A DNA stretch of 64,000 bases from Hemicordylus capensis (lineage: Eukaryota; Chordata; Lepidosauria; Squamata; Cordylidae), in contig NC_069658.1 of assembly GCF_027244095.1 (NCBI RefSeq), positions 51,819,001-51,883,000 of the forward strand, given 5' to 3'. The notes under the pieces are model-generated. The model saw only the letters and a program-made list of their open reading frames with translations. It had not been told where the DNA came from and did not search any database. Position numbers and translations under genes: made by a program. Shown piece by piece: positions 20,793-29,745 of the stretch. Numbering within the stretch: position 1 is the first letter of the stretch; each line of letters starts with the position of its first letter.

Positions 20793-22031
20793 GGTTCTCC
20801 CAGAAGAAATGGCTCTCACATTGAAGGGGTTTTTGTCTGTCTGTTTGTTTGTTTGTTTTGCTGTGTTTTGTTTTTGCCAAAGTGGCCCTCACTTTAAAAA
20901 TAATGAAGATCACTGCCTTAGGAAATGTGGGGCGGGGCAGGAGAAAAGTAACTTAATGCACTAAAGCAAAGTCCTTCATAAACTGTCCAGAGGACACCTT
21001 TCATTAAGATTATCCTCTTTCACGCTTGAGATAATACTGCATTACAGACAAACACAACAAAAATCTCATCACAGAATCAATTTTAGCAGTTACTAAACAA
21101 TGAGTCAAGAAAGTGGTTATTCAATATGACCCAATGTAAACAGTTGTAGTCTTTTGCAAGTGGCACTGGGGTGTAAGCTTGTTAAAGGAATCTCACTCCT
21201 GAATGGGGGGGGGAGAGTGAGATTTTTAAGTTAAGAATGAAACTGTCAAGATATCAGAGTACTAAGAATTCTAATTATCTGCCAGATTCCACTGAAGAGA
21301 GTGAGCAGCCTTGCTGACAACCACACTCAGAGATCAGCATCCAGAAAGGAGAAAACTGCTCCTTAAAAGATAGGAGAGAACAGCTAGTAGAGAAAAAAAA
21401 ACTCTACTTGAACTGGACTTAACCAGTTAAATGACTTTAAAACCACAGGAAGATGGACCAACACCAAAGACAATTTTTCCATATCAACCTGTTTACTTCA
21501 AGATATCATCAAGATATATCAGAGGACATTTGTGTAAGAAAGCTATTAACAAACATATATAGCGACAGATTAAGCATCAGACATGAGAAATAGAAATTTA
21601 ACGAGAATAAGCTGCTACCGAGTTTAAGTGAAATGGGAAGGGGAGACCCAAACGGCGGCCTCTTTTCCTTCTTCCTCCCCTCCGCCTCGCAACCATGCAG
21701 AGCCAGTGGTCAATCACAGCCAACCTCAGATAAGAGGGGAAGCCTGAACAAACCAGTTTCCACCAGGCAAGGTTAGTGTTAACCACCTAAGCAACGGGAC
21801 AGAAATGATTTACTCAAATACCAGCTCTAACCCAACAAGTGGCTTGAGGATCATAAAGAAGACCACCTCGCCTAGAAGAACTACGGCTAAACCGAGAAAG
21901 AGGACTAAGGAAGCCAATAGGAAGAATACCTTCTCTTCCCACCCTCTAGTTAAGATGTCCAACTAAAAACACACTTTTCTTAACAGTTTATAGAGACTAG
22001 AATTTCCCAAACCAGCTTCATCCAGCTTACC
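7425..22031 (-). CDS. OCLN: occludin, 5' part of gene (exons 1-4)
   Basis: Occludin is a four-pass tight-junction protein of the MARVEL/TAMP family that helps set paracellular permeability. Three coding exons join with matching phases (17658-17707, 11394-12099, 7425-7583) and give the first 305 residues. The N terminus [17 protein letters not shown] keeps the PPPY motif, which in mammals is linked to the ubiquitin ligase Itch. Predicted membrane segments lie at about residues 64-88, 147-169, 179-205 and 253-275. Loop 1 (about 89-146) is very rich in Gly and Tyr, as is typical of occludin. Loop 2 (about 206-252) holds Cys225 and Cys246, the likely conserved disulfide pair. The C-terminal tail with the ELL/ZO-1-binding coiled coil was not found in 1-7424, so later exons should lie outside the window. 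The non-coding first exon is inferred from a donor at 22030 in GC-rich DNA. MARVELD2, its paralogue, lies upstream on the same strand. Confidence 0.97.
7749..8227. mobile_element. non-autonomous DNA transposon (MITE)
   Basis: Inverted ends GGCCTGTGTGTG...GAATTCC...TGTCCCCACC extend about 65 bp on each side at roughly 80% identity. The interior is GC-rich and non-coding. No clear target duplication was found, so the superfamily is uncertain. Confidence 0.65.
8235..8745. mobile_element. hAT-type MITE, degraded
   Basis: Starts TAGGGATATGCAGAACC and ends near GATGCACAT, like the intact family member at 60403-60734. The right terminus merges with an L2-type tail. Confidence 0.5.
8745..8805 (-). 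repeat. L2 LINE 3' tail
   Basis: Reverse of GAACTGCCCAGGGACTTGTT...GGGCAGTATATAAATG, the common L2 end in this window. Confidence 0.55.
8806..11393. other. OCLN intron 3, mostly unique
   Basis: A MITE-like remnant lies near 9690-9825 (ending CTTAGAGGGAACAGTGG). A short hairpin is at 10074-10131. A common squamate repeat near 11235-11315 (TATTCAGAAGAGAGTTCCAC) is related to 42545-42625. The rest shows nothing recognisable. Confidence 0.4.
10074..10131. repeat. 21-bp inverted repeat
   Basis: Arms TTAGGATATGCCGAGATTGGT (two mismatches to its partner) at 10074-10094 and 10111-10131, with a 16-base loop. Confidence 0.8.
11394..12099 (-). CDS. OCLN: OCLN exon 3 (main MARVEL-domain exon)
   Basis: This 706-bp exon runs from acceptor TTTCTTTGTAG at 12101-12100 to donor GAG|GTATGT at 11393. 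It encodes residues 17-252 without a break: the end of the N-terminal cytosolic tail, membrane segments 1-3 and both extracellular loops. Recognisable occludin features are FYKWTSPPG before segment 1, [12 protein letters not shown] at its end, the Gly/Tyr-rich loop 1, SRTRRYY on the short cytosolic loop, [10 protein letters not shown] at the start of loop 2, and [13 protein letters not shown] at the exon end. A later Met (12038) begins the longest open frame, but the real reading enters by splicing from exon 2. Confidence 0.98.
12100..12726. other. OCLN intron 2, proximal part
   Basis: Includes the polypyrimidine tract of the exon 3 acceptor and a short CA repeat (12141-12165). Otherwise unrecognised. 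Confidence 0.4.
12727..13114. mobile_element. hAT MITE with 8-bp target duplication
   Basis: Termini CAGGGGTGTAGCAAGG and TTATGCCCCTG are flanked on both sides by AATATACA (12719-12726, 13115-13122). Same family as 50435-50757. No transposase. Confidence 0.9.
13195..13440 (+). mobile_element. L2-tailed SINE (family C)
   Basis: GGCAAAGAGGTACCTTTCAA through GCAGGGGGAGAGCAGTTGGC to GTGTAAACCACTTTGAGAAC; a more diverged copy of the 2926 element. Confidence 0.7.
13445..13765 (+). repeat. L2-like LINE 3' end
   Basis: Decayed C-terminal coding remnant followed by an L2-like 3' UTR (TTGGTAGCTGCCTTGGATGC...GGTGGGGTATAGTAT). Recognised by its 3' end pattern only. Confidence 0.4.
13767..14793 (+). mobile_element. 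non-autonomous Helitron with GC-rich cargo
   Basis: The 5' end is TCTCTATATATAAT preceded by A. The 3' end is the hairpin GCGCACAGATGCTCTATGCG, then a short spacer and CTAG, followed by T. This fits Helitron rules: insertion between A and T, TC start, CTRR end, 3' hairpin, no target duplication. The interior holds a 60-bp triplicated unit and a CpG-rich block (14200-14770) unlike the surrounding intron. No Rep/helicase gene is present. Confidence 0.8.
13855..14010 (+). repeat. imperfect 60-bp tandem repeat, three units
   Basis: GGGGATTCCATATGCAAATA-type units recur three times near 13856, 13920 and 13978, inside the Helitron. Confidence 0.7.
14868..14936 (+). repeat. (GAAA)n-(GGGA)n microsatellite
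   Basis: About ten GAAA units followed by GGGA units. Confidence 0.95.
14940..15380 (+). repeat. GC-rich duplicated block ending in a Helitron-like hairpin
   Basis: Two diverged copies of about 130 bp (CCTGTCAGTGGCCTGAGGAG near 14941 and CCTGTCAGCAGCCTGAGGGG near 15077) share CAACCACTTCTGCTG. The block ends with GCGCACAGATGCTCTGTGTG (15361-15380), the same hairpin as the Helitron 3' terminus at 14793. It may be part of a second, related element. Confidence 0.5.
15385..16689. other. OCLN intron 2, little recognised
   Basis: A possible MITE remnant lies at about 15655-15810 (GGGAGCTGTAGTCCAACAGC motif). No exon or other element can be supported. Confidence 0.35.
16690..16960 (-). mobile_element. 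L2-tailed SINE (family C), reversed
   Basis: On the minus strand it runs from TTCCCCTGCTAATTTGGCAA through GCAGGGGGAGAGTAACTGGC to TTTGGAAGGGCGGCATAGAA, then ATGA/ATGC repeats. A full-length, well-preserved copy. Confidence 0.8.
17095..17258 (-). mobile_element. hAT-like MITE
   Basis: Minus strand begins AGGGATGCACAACTTTGGTC and contains TTGTTGGACTAAAACTCGCA. This resembles common amniote hAT MITEs, but the other end is not well defined. Confidence 0.4.
17658..17746 (-). CDS. OCLN: OCLN exon 2 (start codon)
   Basis: On the minus strand a pyrimidine-rich acceptor (TTTCTTTGTAG) is followed by a short 5' UTR and a strong Kozak start, CCACCATGTC, with ATG at 17707-17705. Sixteen codons plus two bases (TT) follow before the donor GTAAAT at 17657. 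The split Phe17 codon is completed by the C that opens exon 3. Compared with human [17 protein letters not shown] (from memory), only a few residues differ. The exon is short because most of occludin sits in exon 3, as in mammals. Confidence 0.95.
17747..19281. other. OCLN intron 1, distal part
   Basis: Unique-looking DNA. No exon, RNA gene or clear repeat was recognised. Confidence 0.4.
19282..19350 (-). repeat. 3' fragment of 5S-derived SINE
   Basis: Reverse of ACTAGATGGACCAATGATCT...GGTATAAGGTATCTTCCTAC, the same 3' end as the element at 19725-19985. Confidence 0.6.
19465..19675 (-). repeat. Sauria SINE
   Basis: Reversed copy: GTGTCGACTCCTGGCAACCA tail region through CCCATAGTCTGGGAAACATA to the head GGGGATTCGAACTGGCAACC. 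Confidence 0.85.
19681..19722 (+). repeat. poly-C tract
   Basis: About 40 bases of almost pure C with a few T. Confidence 0.95.
19725..19985 (+). mobile_element. 5S-rRNA-derived composite SINE
   Basis: The head (AAGCAAGGTCCACCCCAGTT...ATTTGAATGGGAGAC) aligns with the 3' half of vertebrate 5S rRNA. A promoter-like block GTTCCAAGTTCCCTCCC follows, then the shared tail CTAGATGGACCATTGGTCTG and TATAAGCCATCTTCCTATGT. A SINE3-like chimeric design. Confidence 0.65.
20000..20529. other. OCLN intron 1, no recognised feature
   Basis: AT-rich; nothing supported. Confidence 0.4.
20530..20790 (+). repeat. unclassified repeat family (copy 1) ending in (CT)n
   Basis: Shares TAATTGTTTATTGGGCCTGT, ACCATTCTCAC, TGCTGGGAAGTGTAGCC and CCCAGTGCTTTCC in the same order with 36205-36480. 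The (CT)n tract occupies 20755-20788. Confidence 0.55.
20791..22029. other. OCLN intron 1, promoter-proximal part
   Basis: Unique-looking; a purine/pyrimidine-skewed GC-rich patch lies at 21640-21720. No exon is supported. Confidence 0.35.
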
Positions 22032-22560
22032 TTGGCTCACCAAACAACGCACCTGATGAGTTTCTCTCTCTCTCTTCTCGCTCCTAAAGAATTATCTCTC
22101 TCTTTCCTCCTCCCGCAGTCAAGGAGCCCACACACTCACCACACCCAAATACGGGGCATGCGCACTAGCTGCATACCTGGGAAGAAGGAGGGGAACGAGA
22201 GTGGAGTTAAGAGCTGAGCCAGCCTCTCCCTGCCTCTGCTCGAAACCAGCCCGAGCTTGGCGCGAACAAGCGAGCGCCTCTTTTCGGAAGCGCGCAACGG
22301 GAGGCACACTGAGGCGGCTGCTGCTGCTGCTCCATTGGCAGAGTGCCCAGCCCAAGCCGCGAGCGAGAGCTTGTGCGCGTGTGACCACCCATTCACCTGA
22401 AACTCGCCCGGAGGAAACAAACAGGTTGTTCCGGCAGTTTCTCCAGGGCGAGAGCGCGCCTTTAAAGTTACAAGGACTTGTTTGCAGGGAAGCAGCACGG
22501 GTGTCCCGCTGGGCCCTCGTCTCCTTGGTTCGATTCGACCAAAAAACAAAACGAAAACAG
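22030..22560 (-). promoter_or_regulatory. OCLN: putative OCLN promoter / first exon region
   Basis: This GC-rich, CpG-containing block lies 4.3 kb upstream of OCLN exon 2 and has no coding match. Two good minus-strand splice donors could end a non-coding first exon: CCAAG|GTAAGC (22030) and CCCAG|GTATGC (near 22172). The transcription start cannot be fixed from sequence alone. The promoter role is inferred from base composition and position. Confidence 0.5.
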
Positions 22561-22839
22561 TCTCAAGAATCTCAACAACTGAAAGGCGCTGGGTGGGCCC
22601 TCAGCCTCTCCCCAACCCCAGGTTTCATATATGTCCTTACATTTTTAATGGCTTAATTTCTCGAGTAGGCTTATTAAATATCTTAATGTTTGTTTCAGCA
22701 AAATCATTTTTTCAGTAATAGCTCGATTCTAAACACTTCGTTTGGAAGGAAGCAAGCAGGATTCAAAGGGGAGCACCCACAACGTAACCCTTCCACAGTC
22801 ACACACAAAAGCAGTGTTCGGCTCTACAGTACGTGAAGC

Positions 22840-23025
22840 CAGAAATACCCTTACCCCTGGACTTCCGGGCCAAAGTCCAGAGCCTCCACACCCCCTGGGG
22901 ACCCCGAAATCCTTTTTAGTCTGTCCCGGGTGGTGTGGTCACATTAAACATTAGTGTGGGTGGATGGGTGGGGGCCTCCAAAAGCCCTTAGGTCCAGGCT
23001 CCAAAATTAACTAGGTGCACCTCTG
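22840..23025 (-). mobile_element. hAT MITE
   Basis: Minus strand starts CAGAGGTGCACCTAGTTAAT and ends near TTTCTG. Flanks CGTGAAGC and CATGAAGC form a 7/8 target duplication. Same family as 30773-30962. Confidence 0.7.
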
Positions 23026-23214
23026 CATGAAGCCATAACCATCTCTGAGCATGGGCAAGGTGTCTTTTCATCACCACACAGCCTAGGGTTGCCTCTGAAA
23101 GTGCCCATCAGGTGTTTTGTTGAATATATCAGCTGACATACAGATTAAGTTACTCATGAGTAGTCCAATTCAAGTTAATGGGACAAGCTAGTCATAAGGA
23201 GATTTGACATTTTG

Positions 23215-23330
23215 TTGCCCATTTGCCCACTTGGGAGAGATCCTTTTGGAGTTCCGAATCTGTTTAGTATTTCATTACCTTGAATAGTTTTGTATTATCT
23301 GCAAATCTGGCTACCTCGCTGCTTAGCCCA
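23215..23330 (-). repeat. CR1 LINE reverse-transcriptase fragment
   Basis: Parallels 24310-24440: TTTTGTTGCCCATTTGCCCA...TTTGTATTATCTGCAAATCT. A short decayed copy. Confidence 0.6.
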
Positions 23331-23439
23331 GCTTCTAGATCATTCTTAACTTGTCCCATTACTTTCAGTAGAACTAATCTGAGTAATTTAATCTAAATGT
23401 CAACCATTATTTATTATGACCCACATCTTTTTAATGTTA

Positions 23440-24720
23440 AACATAAGAACAGCCCTTCTTGATCAGGCTCAAGGCCCATCTAGTCCAGCATCCTGTTTCA
23501 CACAGTGGCCCACCAGATGCCACTGGAAGCCACAAGCAGGAGCTGAGGGCATGCCCTCTCTCCTGCTGTTACTCCCCTGCAACTGGTACTCAGAGGCATC
23601 CTGCCTTTGAGGCTGGAGGCGGCCTATAGCCCTCAGACTAGTAGCCATTGATAGACCTGTCCTCCATAAATTTATCTAAACCCTTCTTAAAGCCATCCAG
23701 TCTGGTGGCTGACACCACATCTTGTGGCAGAGAATTCCATAGGTTAATTATGCACTGTGTGAAAAAGTACTTTCTTTTGTCGGTCCTAAATTTCTTGGCA
23801 ATCAATTTAATGGGATGACCTCTCATTCTAGTGTTATGTGAGAGGGAGAAAAATTTCTCTCTCTACACCATGCATGATTTTATAGACCTCTATCATGTCT
23901 CCCCTTAGTCATCTCTTTTCTAAACAAAAAAGCCCCAGGTATTGTAGCCTTGCCTCATAAGGAAGGTGCTATAGGCCTCTGGCCTGATAAACTTGGTTGC
24001 CCAATTCTGCACCTCCTCCAGTTCTATAATTTCCTTTTTGAGGTGTGGTGAACAGAACTGTACGCAGTACTCCAAATATGGCCACACCATAGATTTGTAT
24101 AAGGGCATTATAATATTAGCAGTTTTACTTTTTTCAGTCCCCTTCCAAGATGGAATTGGTCCTTTTCACAGCTGCTGCACATTGAATCAACACTTTCAAC
24201 AAGCTATCCACAAAGACCCTGAGATCCCTCTTCCCATCGGTGCATATGTGAAATTGGTTTGTTTTTTTTTTTGCCCCTATATGCATCACTGTACACTTGC
24301 TAACACTGAACTGCATTTGCCCTTTTGTTGCCCACTCCCCCAGTTTGGAGGCATCCTTTTGGAGCTCCATACAATCTGTTTTGGATTTCACTACCCTAAA
24401 TAGTTTGGTATCATCTGAAAATTTGGCCACCTCATTGCTTACCTCAACTTTTAAATAATTTATGAATAAATTAAAACACATTGGTCTCAGTACAGATCCC
24501 TGGGGGACCCGACTTCTTATTCTCCTCCATTTAGAGAACTGTCCATTTATACCAACCTCCTGTTTCCCGTCCTTCAACCTTACCAGTCCAAACATGAACC
24601 TGTCCCCTTATCCCATGACTGATAAGTTTTCTCAAGAGTCTTTGATGATAAATTTTCTGAAATTGAACTTTGTTCCATTAGCCAAGGGTTGTGTGGGTCT
24701 GACTAGGATAGAGAGGCGGT
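23440..24720 (-). mobile_element. CR1 LINE, 5' truncated
   Basis: On the minus strand a decayed reverse transcriptase runs through FSKWRRIRSRVPQGSVLRPM, FSDDTKLFRVV (the FADD box, Ala to Ser) and GEWATKGQMQFSVSKC. It is followed, in another frame, by a C-terminal region with FFTQCIINLWNSLPQDVVSA. The 3' UTR ends near 23440 and matches the copy at 51075-51490. Several frame breaks make it inactive. Confidence 0.9.
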
Positions 24721-24770
24721 TCAAATCCTCAGGTAGGCTTAAAGCTTGCTACCTGTGGCCGTTTCCAGTC

Positions 24771-25253
24771 ACCATTCCTTCAGCTTAACCTAACTGGGTA
24801 GTGTCTGGTAGGGTTGTTGTGAGGATCAAAGAGAGGGAAAGAAGGGAATCATAGATGCCACCCTGAGCTCCTTAGAGAAGGGATGAGAAAACACCCAAAG
24901 AGCAAATAAACGACTCCCCACAAACAGATGTGGAGTCATTCCACATACAATGAAATCCACAAGCCACACCCCCTGTTCTAGACAATTCATGGCCCCTCCA
25001 CCTAATGGCGCAGCGGGGAAATGACTTGATTAGAAAGCGGGGATTCGAACCAAGGTTGCTGGTTTGAATCCCCGCTGGTATGTTTCCATACCAGCGGGGA
25101 TTCAAACTGGCAACCTTGGTTCGAATCCCCGCTTTCTAATCAAGTCATTTCCCCACTGCGCCATTAGGTGGAGCATCATCTTCTTTCCCTCTCTTTGATC
25201 CTCACAACAACCCTACCAGACACTACCCAGTTAGGTTAAGCTGAAGGAATGGT
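24771..25253. repeat. large foldback: two-block inverted repeat
   Basis: Block A (24771-24843) and its inverted copy (25181-25253) are identical over 73 bases. Block C (24996-25082) and its inverted copy (25087-25173) match over 87 bases with three mismatches. A 4-base loop (TTTC) lies at the centre. The left arm has 152 bases between A and C; the right arm has 7. A is part of a family-B SINE; C is the head of a Sauria SINE. Confidence 0.95.
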
Positions 25254-25370
25254 TTCCCAGACTATGGGAAACACCTATATCAGGCAGCAGTGATATAGGA
25301 AGATGCTGAAAGGCATCATCTCATACTGCGTGGGAGGAGGCAATGGAAAACCAGTTGGCTCAGTACAGGG
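24990..25370 (+). repeat. Sauria SINE interrupted by inverted insertion
   Basis: The head (ATGGCGCAGCGGGGAAATGA...AATCCCCGCTGGTATGTTTC) is at 24990-25086. The body resumes at 25254 (TTCCCAGACTATGGGAAACA) and runs to about 25365. The 167 bp between are the inverted copy described for the foldback. Confidence 0.9.
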
Positions 25371-25892
25371 GCAGGATACAGAATCACCACGCACTTAAAA
25401 GCTGCTGCTTTTCTTATCCCTGTGGCAGCTGCCCTCTGCTCGACTTACCTGACACACATACCATGACTAGAAGGTGTTTTTTTGCATGCTACCATTCTTG
25501 CGGCAAAAATTATGTGTTTTTTAAATTAATTCAGCAGGGGGGAAATGGTAGGTATTTTTTATCAAAATGTTTACATTAATTGATTATTTACAAATCAGTT
25601 GACACAACGACGGTGTCAGACCTGGGAGCAATAAGTGTGTGAGAAAAGACGGGAGGTAGTTTTTAATGAAATACACAAACCACACCTCCATTTTTAGGCA
25701 AATCGTGGGCCCTCTATCATATTCTGAAAACAATAGCGAAGAGCAGGGTGTGCTGCAAAGCAGGGAGTTGGCTTCCCTGTAATTTGAGCACTGCCTCACC
25801 ACCATAGATTCTATATAGAGTTCAAATCTCTGCTCAGCTACAGGTATGAAAGAAGGGGCCTTTGATAAGCCTCTCTTCCTCAGTTTCCCAGC
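25371..25892. other. intergenic, no recognised feature
   Basis: Between two Sauria SINEs; nothing supported. Confidence 0.4.
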
Positions 25893-26050
25893 AAAGATAA
25901 AGTTGTGCCATAGAGTCAATGTCGATTCTTGGTGACCACAGAGCCATGTGGTTTTCTTTGGTAGAATACAGGAGGGGTTTACCATTGCCATCTCCCCTGC
26001 AGTATGAGATGATGCCTTTCAGCATCTTCCTATCGCTGCTGCCCAATAGT
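25893..26050 (-). repeat. Sauria SINE, partial
   Basis: Reversed: AAAGTTGTGCCATAGAGTCA tail through GGTAGAATACAGGAGGGGTT to CAGCATCTTCCTATCGCTGC; head missing. Confidence 0.85.
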
Positions 26051-27554
26051 GAGTGGAAATACCACTTACTTGCCTGTATTGGTGTCACAGAAGGCTGACA
26101 GGGATTGCTACAGAATCAGTTTGCATTTGGTGAGCTTCCAATATTATACTAGGCACCCATGGGTGTAGAAGATAAAATATGGAATTGGGGACATCATGGA
26201 ATAATTCTGACAAGATAATTCATGACTTCAATTTGAGAGGAAGATTAAATAAGATCAAGGTGAGGAAGTGCATGGGTATCATAACTCTTTATCACCTCTA
26301 AACACTAGATAATAACCAGTTAGGAAATATCCCATCTGCCAGTGGAATGTGTTACATATCCAAAAAACTCTAATATTTACCGGGGTGTGTGTGAACACAC
26401 AGTGCTCAAAGTATTCTGATTAGCAATCCAAACAAACAGTGGATTCAAGGATAGATGTTATATATGGTAAATCTAGAATGTATTAAAAAAATAGCTAATA
26501 ATTCAATATAGGTAAGTGTGCTTCATGCTTCTCTTAAATCTGAAGTTGTGAGCCAAGTAGTTCTTACGAAGCAAGTAGCTTCACAGCACATTGTATCTTC
26601 TTCTTTTAATACAGAATATAACAAGAACCAATATTATAACTGTGGGGCTCCATGCAGGAGTATAACACATAGGCCCCAAACTCAAGGACTTACTTCCAGA
26701 TCTTAGTTCTATATCAGATTATGCCATCAGTATCTTTTTCAGTCCAGAAAGTATTCTCCAACATAAGCATTATGTTGAAAAATAATGTCAAGTGATAATT
26801 CTTCCACAAAATCAGAAGAATCAAATCCTCTAATTAGTGCTTGACACTCAGTTATTGCAATATCCAACTGCTTTCATGAAACTGTCATCACAGATATTTT
26901 CTAATTTCTAATGCCTGACATGACCTCTGACATAGAAGAATGTCTGAAAAGGCATGCTGCCTGTTTCATACACCTAGTTCTTATATTAACATTCTAAGAA
27001 ATCACATCAGCTCAGCAAATAAGAGCCTGAAGCTGAATTAATACTGCAAAAAAACAAACAGTCCTTGGTACATACAGTATAGGCTTTACGTGTAACTATT
27101 GGTCAAACTAAATTTTTTAAGGTGTGGCATTTTCAATTTCTCATGTTTTAAAGATCACACATGTACATTTCTTATTATTTCCTTAAGACTAACTAGCTTT
27201 GCAGAGCCTTATGCACATGTTTAACTCTCTTTAACAGCAGCTTCAGTATATATGGAACAGTATATAGGAATTAACAGGATCACACTTTCAACAGTGATTT
27301 AAATCAAAAGTTTTTGGAAGACATAGGATGCAGTCTCATGCTTTAAAAAGCTAATCTGGAACAGTAGATAGTTTAGTATAAGTTCCCTGCACCAATATGT
27401 ACTGAGATACTCCAGTATCTCCAAAGTTATACTAGAGCAATGTTACTCCAGTGAATTTAGAATAGCTACTAACGTCTTTATGGGTGCTAAATTATACAAG
27501 AAGCCTTACTACATCAGTTGCACTCGTTGCCATCTTGTTTCTGGGAGCAATAAA
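26051..27554. other. intergenic, no recognised feature
   Basis: AT-rich unique-looking DNA downstream of MARVELD2 and upstream of OCLN. Confidence 0.4.
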
Positions 27555-28045
27555 AGGTGTTTGTGCAATTACGTTTAAAGCCCTCAATGACTTGGGACTG
27601 GGGTACCTTAATGCTTCCTCCCCCCACAGGTGTGTGCACTCCCATAAGACCCTGTAGGGATGCTTGTGCCATCACCTGCCAATGTTGCAGTGGGTTGGTG
27701 GTGACATGGCAGACAGAGGGAATTCTTTGTGGTGGCCTTCACTCTGTGGAACTCCCTGCTATGTAAAGTAGAATTGGCTTCCTATCTGTTGTGGTGGTTG
27801 TAGTTGTAGTTGTGGTGGTTGTGGTTGTTTTCAGCATGTCTTCTCCAACCACCATTGACTAGATTTCTCTTTGATCTTAAAGTAATCTGGTTTTAATGCT
27901 TTTCCTTGTTATTGTGTGGTGGGTCCCCCGCCCACCCCGGCCTGGGCAATGCTTGATTGTTCTTATTTTATGGTTGTTTTTAATTTTTGTGCTGTAATCC
28001 ATCTCAGATCCCTTCTGGAGGCAGGGTATACATTTTTAAAACAAA
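27555..28045 (+). repeat. L2-like LINE 3' end
   Basis: AAAGCCCTCAATGACTTGGG, a decayed C-terminal coding remnant (GTGGAACTCCCTGCTATGTA), then a UTR ending GCTGTAATCCATCTCAGATC and GGAGGCAGGGTATACA. A TTG/GTGG-rich simple repeat lies at 27788-27830. Confidence 0.6.
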
Positions 28046-29745
28046 CAAATATCCCCAGTCAAACATGGCCCCCATATAAAGATAGCTATATTCACATGCA
28101 TTCCTACCCTTACATTTCCACAACCTGCCAGGAGAATTCTTTCATGAATATTTAAAGTCACACCTAATAAACTGAATTAGTGGCTTACATACAGTGCAGT
28201 GAGCCACCTATCTAAGCAACAAGTGAGTGTGCTGCTTCCGCGCCCCTTTAAACTCCACTGGTGTGGCTTGAGAAGGCAGGAAATCCCCATGGCTACTAAG
28301 GAGGACATCCTTACACTCCTGCTGCTACTTCCATTACTCCCAATGAAAATAGTAGTGTGAGTGTGAGAATGCACTCCTTAGTTTTTAATTGTTATTAAAA
28401 GAGCCTCCTTGCCTTCGCAAGTTGCACCAGTGGGATTAAAAAGATAATGGAAACAGAGATTGATTTGTTTTGTACTAGGGAATCAATCAATACACTTCTG
28501 TCTGTTTTAGACTAAAATTGGGTAGTCATGCTGTGACTCAACTCAAGAATTTTGTCCTCTAATATTGGATAAGGGATTACTCAACTACTACCCTGACCTG
28601 CAATACATGCCAAAAGATTACCTGTTTAAAATGTTTTACAAACTCCCATTGGCTTATGAATGAGCAGTCTTCCTACACAAATGCGTAACAGTTGTGTACA
28701 TTCAGCAATTACATTGCTCTTTCATCGGTCTCATGATATGTTTAAAAACAAGCAATTAAAAAAGATGATGCATCCTAGTGATTGTGCATGGATTGGATCA
28801 CTCTTTTTCACTGTACCCCAGGGTCTTCTCCTTCTTTTTCTCATAATCTTTTGAATCATGACAATTTCCCTGACATCCTTCACCAAAATAATTACCTTAA
28901 AAAAGCATGTAAGTGAGCTGCTAAACCAATATTCGTATTTGGCAGATGTGGAACCCAAACAAAATTACTTGCTGCTGCAGGATACAAACCTCAAGCATTC
29001 ACAACAAGCGGTGGAATTAGAAATGAAATAATACTGAAATAAGCAGGAATGGTTAGGAAATAATTTCTAAATATCTGAAGCTTCTCAACTTTAAAAGCAG
29101 CAAAGGATCAGTCCCCTAAACAGATACTGCTCATATTATATGAATGAAAGGCAGCACATTAAATACTTCCTTGCATAACAAACAATTAACATTATGAAAT
29201 CATGGCCCCAATTATTGAGCAGAATCTAAAGGGCTATTTTAGAATTACCAAAGAACTCCACATGTCCAGTGGAATCTTTGACTGTTTTTCTTTGATTACT
29301 ACTAGACCCCACCATTCAAAACTGATTTTGAAACTCTGCAGTGTTTTTAAAGCTTTTAAAACATTTTATTTAGAACACATTTCTACCTTTCTTTTCATCC
29401 CCAAGGGCCCCGCTTTGCCTGTAGGGGAAGAATGGCAGTTCAATCCCCAAGTAGGAAAGCAAAACCAGTTTGGTGAGAAAGCAGCAAAGCAAGAAGTCTT
29501 GAGACAGTTCTTTAGTATTGAAGAACTACAAAGATTTATTTAAAGTCAAGGTTACAAACAAATGTGAAAAAGCCTGCAGCTTAATTTCAGCTAAAACAAA
29601 CAGCCATCTCCTGACAAACCTGTGTCAAAGCAGTTCACATTATTTAAAATAAAAAACACGAAGATTAAAACAAAATAGTTAAAAGCAATATAAACATTAG
29701 TTTCAAAATAATTAGAATCTCCTATACCTTATTTAGCTGTATGTA
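28046..29745. other. intergenic, no recognised feature
   Basis: Unique-looking AT-rich DNA; no supported gene or element. Confidence 0.4.

Noticed and set aside
22119-22656. Overlapping frames of 90-150 residues near the OCLN promoter
   Set aside because: Open frames on both strands in GC-rich DNA; a CpG-rich promoter region explains them.
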